This document shows, piece after piece, positions 59,445 to 64,000 of a stretch of 64,000 nucleotides of DNA. The position numbers and the translations under genes were made by a program. The stretch covers positions 124,001 to 188,000 of the forward strand of contig JAEBUN010000019.1 in NCBI GenBank assembly GCA_023014365.1. Direction: 5' to 3'. Below the pieces are notes generated by a model, which saw nothing but the letters and a program-made list of their open reading frames with translations, had not been told where the DNA came from and ran no database searches. Source of the stretch: Lepiota brunneoincarnata. Lineage: Eukaryota; Basidiomycota; Agaricomycetes; Agaricales; Agaricaceae. The stretch's first letter is position 1; every line of letters starts with the position of its first letter.

Positions 59445-60191
59445 TGGTTGTGGGATAAAGAAAGCAGTCACAGGAATCATATATAGCTTTGGCTGGAAGA
59501 GTGTTGGGATGGGGGCAAGGTAACATATGTGGTACTGCTTGATGGTTGTGGTGTGCCAGAAGGGCACAACTGATTTGCTCATCTATTCACTAGTGGAGGT
59601 GTTAGTCAAAAGGGGCAGGCAAGGTAGATGGACCCCTGAAAGTCAACAGTTGGGTCCCAGAGGGAAAGTTGGCATTGCTACCAGCTGGGGCCCCAACTGA
59701 GCATGTGTGCAGAACAATGAATAGCTACAGGCCCTGAAAGAGGTATTCTTGAATCATGTGACAAGCTAGTGTGCCCTGTAACCTGCAACACTGGGAGTAA
59801 TGAAGTAAATGCAGCTTTGATTGCCACCTCAGGCATCAGCCTAACCCCACATTGTTCTGAACCCTGCTTTATGCTCAGTGCCTTCTGGCACAATCCAACT
59901 AATCACCCCCTTGCTCTATGCTCCTAGTCACAATATTGGGAGAGATGAAGAAAAACACATGGTTGTTGGGACATTATTTAAGCACTATCACAAGTCATAA
60001 TCTAGGAGGATGCTCTAGGATTTACATATGTGTTTGTATTGTACTATAGACAGTCACAAACCTAGAACTGTGACTAGCTGCTCTGTGAAAATGCAACCAG
60101 GGAAAGGTGTACTTAATTTACTGAGATTTTATCTTGTGAGGAAAAGCTATTGGGGTTGTAGAACATAACAATGAGGGTAGCATTGGAGGGG
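59445..60191. other. CpG-poor DNA, nothing recognised
   Basis: No coherent coding frame is visible. CG dinucleotides are almost absent. Confidence 0.4.
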
Positions 60192-60196
60192 GAAAG

Positions 60197-60518
60197 TGTA
60201 AGGGGACTAGTGTTATGTGCACCCCCTTACGCAAGGTACTTCTAGGGGTCTGTGGTTGGGTGTCTGGGCTTGGCCTCTCTAGCTGATGCCTGATGCCTAA
60301 GCCTGGCCTCAGCCTTCGGCCACCCCCATCCCCAAGTCCAATCCGCATATGACTAATGTTGTTTGTATATAGTTTGCATACATTATATTCTAGTAGCTAC
60401 ATAGTATTTGGCTACCCAGTCTGTGCACAGACCTCTATGTATATAAGTAGTGTGGGTATCAATTGTATTCGCCACCCAAATATCAACTTGGTTCTGGCAC
60501 CTCTTACTTCCCCTAACA
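60197..60518 (+). mobile_element. Solo LTR of the KH element family
   Basis: This 322-bp sequence is an inverted copy of the LTRs at 57508 and 59106 (TGTAAGGGGACTAG...CCCCTAACA). It is flanked by GAAAG on both sides (60192-60196 and 60519-60523). The perfect duplication shows an independent insertion followed by LTR-LTR recombination. It is more diverged from the two LTRs than they are from each other. Confidence 0.9.
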
Positions 60519-60939
60519 GAAAGGAAGGGTGTTGTTTGCAATTCCTCAACCTTGTTCTTGCACCTGCTAAGGAAACAGAAGAAAATGAAGCAATGGAAAA
60601 GACATTATCCAATAACCCTCAGGGCAATATACTGGATAACCATGGCAATAAAGAAGCACATAAATACTTGCCATGACTGCAATAATCCAGCAGTTTGAAA
60701 AAAATGGGGGGAGTTATCAGCACTGGTCCTAAATTCCTGGGGCAATATGTTAGTGATTTGTTTGACTGAGTATTCGGATAGCCCAGAACCTTTGTGCTCC
60801 AGAGTTTAATCTCAAAAATAGACTTATTCACATGGCTAGGTAGCAGAGGCAATGAGGTATTCATCTTTGCTTGTATGTACCTGTGTGGAGTAGTTTAAGC
60901 CTTACAATGTAACATAAGGCATGGTTGGGCACTCACATC

Positions 60940-62075
60940 AACAACCTGGACAAGGGCTCCAACTGGAGTGGAAATTGAGCAATAATGATATGAGATTCAT
61001 GGTTCTGACTTACTGGGTCCATGATAGAGAGATGTAACAAGTGAACCACTCTGCTGGTCAAACAGATGGACACAGCTGTCATCACTCCCAACAGTGATCA
61101 CAGTGCCTCCAATCACCAGTGTTAAGAGTAGTGGCACATTTTACTGCACGATGTGCTGAAGGACCTGGACTGGTTTTACTGGTGGTAGATTGTAAACATT
61201 GATCCTGGTGGCTAAGTTTGAAACCAAGAGCATCTGCTTATCAGCACACAGAATGGCACATCCACTTGAAGGCATCAATGCTATATGAGTACTAAGCTCT
61301 ATGGTAATACAAAGTGGATGCTTACATTCTTGTAGAGAGGATGTAATGTTCAGATAGCCTCCATGGATCAAGCTGATAGATAAGTCTGATTATAGATGGT
61401 CAGACTAATATGTGAAATTATGGAGCTATGCACAATTCATGTGATTGCAAGAATGCCACAAGCACTTTGTTACCTGAATCCAAGAACTCAATGGAATGGG
61501 CAATGGAACACTGAGGTGGTGTACCACCCAACTGAGATAGTTGACCTAAGAAAATTGGGTCAGGGAAAGGCAAGGCAGCAAGTAGTGAACATTACCTTGA
61601 AAGTTAATATTCCAGACTATAAGCTGGCCACCACCTATGGTCGCCATGTGAAAGTTAACAGGGTTGAATGCAAGGTCCTGAATTGCAGCTTCATGTGTTA
61701 GATGTTTCTGAATGAATGCATACTCCTTTTTGGTGATTTTCCAATATATGTGAATGGAACCATCAGTGCAGCCAAAGATAAAGTATAGGAGTGAGCCATC
61801 CATCACTAGTGGAGCCCATATTGCACTACAAATGGCACCATGTTCCAGAATGTGAATTAACCACTCAGGGGTGGAGGGGATTGCCTGAATATCCCAGATT
61901 ATCACTTTGCAATCATCACCTGTTGAAATATCAGATTGTGTACCAAATCAATCATGTAATGAACTACCTCCACTCAGCAGCTGAGCCCCATCACTGCTGA
62001 ACTTGAGCATGTTGATTAGCATGTCATGGTGGTGTGTCTCAGGGCTAGAGAATACATCTCTGAGGAAGAACTAGT
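60940..62075 (-). pseudogene. Decayed WD40-repeat gene
   Basis: The minus strand encodes WD40-like blades in order. They are GDDCKVIIWDIQAIP (about 61920), FGCTDGSIHIYWK (about 61780), FHMATIGGGQLIVWNI (about 61620), MLLVSNLATRINVYNL (about 61210) and ITVGSDDSCVHLFDQQSG (about 61080). The last is followed by an intron-like GTAAGTC...CTCCAG before VGALVQVVD. Several segments are joined by GT-AG-like introns, but a TAA after HIVQ (near 61140) and other stops break the frame. This is a relic of a WD40 protein gene, perhaps from the expanded basidiomycete WD40 families; no partner domain was found. Confidence 0.6.
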
Positions 62076-63738
62076 AATGTTATTTGTTAGGCTTGTGGGA
62101 GGCCACCCTGGAATGGGATATTGTACCTGTAGTATTTGAGAAACCATTAAAATGATGGCAGGTGGATGCGAAGCCTAAAATCTAATAGCTACTACTTATA
62201 CCTGACTGCTCTATTATTGTGTTCCTTTCCACTCAGAACAAGTTTGTCACCACTGTGACACCTGCTTGGGATGTCACTATTGTTGGGATGTCACTTTTGT
62301 GACACCCACTTGATTGTCACAAGTGAGAACAAGGTGCCAGATGACAATAAAGTTGTTATGGGATACCTGGATACATTGTAGCCAACACATTTAAGTGCAA
62401 GTTGGTGCTAGTGATACTACATACATACCATGACTGGAAGTTTCAGAATGCTATGAACCATATTCCCAGAACCAGCAGTTCCTAGAATCCATGCATCCTT
62501 GAGGGCCACCTACCCCATAGTTGGAATGGGGAGTGATGATGGAGGCCTTGCGAGGATTGCAGGTGAGGTTGTGATGAAGCTGAGGGGGGAGTTGGGGCAT
62601 CTTAGTAGCAGAGGATATTCATTGAGAGAGGTACTTGCTTGGGATAAAGTGACATACAAGGCTGTTCAGGTAGATGTCTTGCTTCATGTTTGAAATATCC
62701 TGATCCCTGGCAGGAGTGCATTCATAGAGCGATAAACACTCATCTAGAACCTAATGAACCTTTTATAAAGCAAAGTTCAGAAAAGATCAAGATAGTTTGC
62801 AAAGAGGTACATAGCTCAATGACTGCATCATGCAATCTAACTATGTCTATAGGTAAATAGTCAGTATCTGATTTTAAATAAATACCACAACAATTGGGTG
62901 ACAATTGACTTTATACATGGTTTGCTTTGGAACTGCCAATGTAATAGATAAACTAGAGACTGCAGAGGCATAGCACAGACTTCACTTTTGCAAGGCTGTT
63001 TGTGCTAAAATCAAATTATTGCAAAGTCCACTTTAGAAGGGGTATCAAATCAAGACTGCTTGTCAATAGGAGCACATTTACAAGTTTTGCAAATGCTCCA
63101 TCCATGTCAGGCTCCAATATCTTTGGGATGTTGAGGAGAGGTATGTAGAGTGGAAGGCCATGGTTTGATGCCCATGTAAAAAAGTGGATTAGAATGGTTT
63201 GTATGGTTCCTGGAAGCAAATCGCTTGACAGCATCAAGTGGAATGCTATGTGGTAGCATCTGAACCTAGCATGCAGTTGCATATGTACCATCAGCAATTT
63301 TCCAGGTGGGCAATGACTTGAGGTAAGGATGACCAGTGAAGCATTCGTGTTCAGAGAGCAAAGTTGTTCTTGATCCAGAATGAGCTGATGATGTGAATCA
63401 GCATTCAATGCATTGAAGAGGGCATCTATGCTCTGTTTAGAGTGGTCAAACTACATGCTTGATGTCAATGGGAGATATTTTATTGTGGGATCATACATCA
63501 AGAGGGTATTAAGAAACATTGACTGGGACCCATGTGAATGAGATGCTCCAATACACATTTGCTTTGTGAGAAACTGGCAAGGGCAATAGGCATTGTTTTA
63601 CAGCTATTGATGAAAAGACAAAGCCTGGCTTGAGTGTGGGTACAAGGGGATATGTTTGCAGAAGATGGGATCTGAAAATAGGGAAAAGCTCTCCAAAACC
63701 ATATCCACTTGCAGAGTTCAGGACTCACATCCTCCAAT
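62076..63738. other. CpG-poor decayed DNA, possible coding relic
   Basis: A 130-codon minus-strand frame (63016-63408) contains QLILDQEQLCSLN and FTWASNHGLPLYIPLLNIP and reads like protein but matches no family I know. Another (63498-63851) overlaps the LTR start. A short near-tandem sequence with TGTCACTxTTGTTGGGATGTCAC is seen near 62260-62310. CG dinucleotides are nearly absent. Confidence 0.4.
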
Positions 63739-63743
63739 GTAGG

Positions 63744-64000
63744 TGTTACCCAGGTTAGGGGTTCGCTCTTGAGTAGCATGGCGTTCGTGGCAGGATGTCT
63801 ATACAGACTTGGTCCTGTCCTACTAGGCGTGACTTGGAGACGACGGAGCACTATAGTCCAGCTGGTTTAGAGGCAAAGAGTTATAGGAGGCAAGAACTTT
63901 ATAACACTAAGATAAGGATACAAGGTAGTGTACTGTATCCTTATATACTTCTAAGTGTGGCTGTACTCCTACTATAATAGTTTGGACCAGAGTAACTATG
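63744..64000. mobile_element. Third chromovirus LTR, cut by the window edge
   Basis: The sequence TGTTACCCAGGTTAGGGG...ACCAGAGTAACTATG matches the left part of the LTR at 44158 over its whole length and continues past the window. It may be a solo LTR or the edge of another element. The preceding bases GTAGG (63739-63743) are the expected target duplication to look for on the far side. Confidence 0.9.

Noticed and set aside
1..64000. CRISPR array, operons, ribosome binding sites or prophage
   Set aside because: Introns, Ty3 and Tc1 elements and ribosomal protein genes show a fungal nuclear genome; no regularly spaced short repeats were seen.

Overview
The window looks like nuclear DNA of a mushroom-type basidiomycete (Agaricomycetes). 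The genes are broken up by many short introns with GTRNGT-like donors. Several encoded families are typical of that class: a DUF6699-like pair, a 7-TM-like membrane protein ending in a LIVLRMAQNRAW-type motif, and an uncharacterised WTTTHGFFIQMGGF membrane family. Large PDR-type ABC transporters and chromodomain Ty3 elements fit as well. I cannot assign a species.

Region 1 (about 1-42.3 kb) is the gene-bearing part. A minus-strand open frame runs off the left edge, and about 8 kb of mostly featureless DNA follows. Then come a DUF6699-like gene (9.2 kb, +), a 7-TM-like membrane protein (10.6-11.9 kb, -), a secreted BBE-like FAD oxidoreductase (12.7-14.8 kb, -) and a second DUF6699-like gene (16.4-17.4 kb, -). 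A membrane-protein gene with two reading-frame breaks lies at 18.5-20.5 kb. A divergent ribosomal pair, RPS13 (-) and RPS6 (+), shares one 330-bp intergenic region. Next are two tandem PDR-type ABC transporter genes (24.0-29.8 and 31.9-37.6 kb, both -), a decayed third copy (39.6-40.1 kb), a MITE-like inverted-repeat element and a coding minisatellite (41.8-42.3 kb).

Region 2 (about 42.8-64 kb) is repeat-rich and visibly poor in CpG. A full Ty3/gypsy chromovirus (44,158-53,302) has exact 5-bp target duplications, a solo-LTR-like insert inside one of its LTRs, an extra zinc-knuckle ORF after the integrase, and an acidic ORF on its antisense strand. A second, older copy of that antisense ORF lies at 56.3-56.9 kb. 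Also present are a 1.6-kb Tc1/mariner element (53,931-55,530), a 1.9-kb short LTR element with a KH-like protein (57,508-59,439, TSD GGAGT) and a solo LTR of the same family (60,197-60,518, TSD GAAAG). A decayed WD40 gene (about 61-62 kb) and another chromovirus LTR running off the right edge complete the list.

The most notable signals are (i) the short KH-encoding LTR element, (ii) the conserved antisense acidic ORF and the post-integrase zinc-knuckle ORF of the chromovirus, and (iii) LTR pairs whose differences are nearly all TG/CA/CG alternatives at the same dinucleotides. The last is the footprint of CpG methylation or RIP-like decay. All calls come from reading the sequence by eye; no database search was possible.
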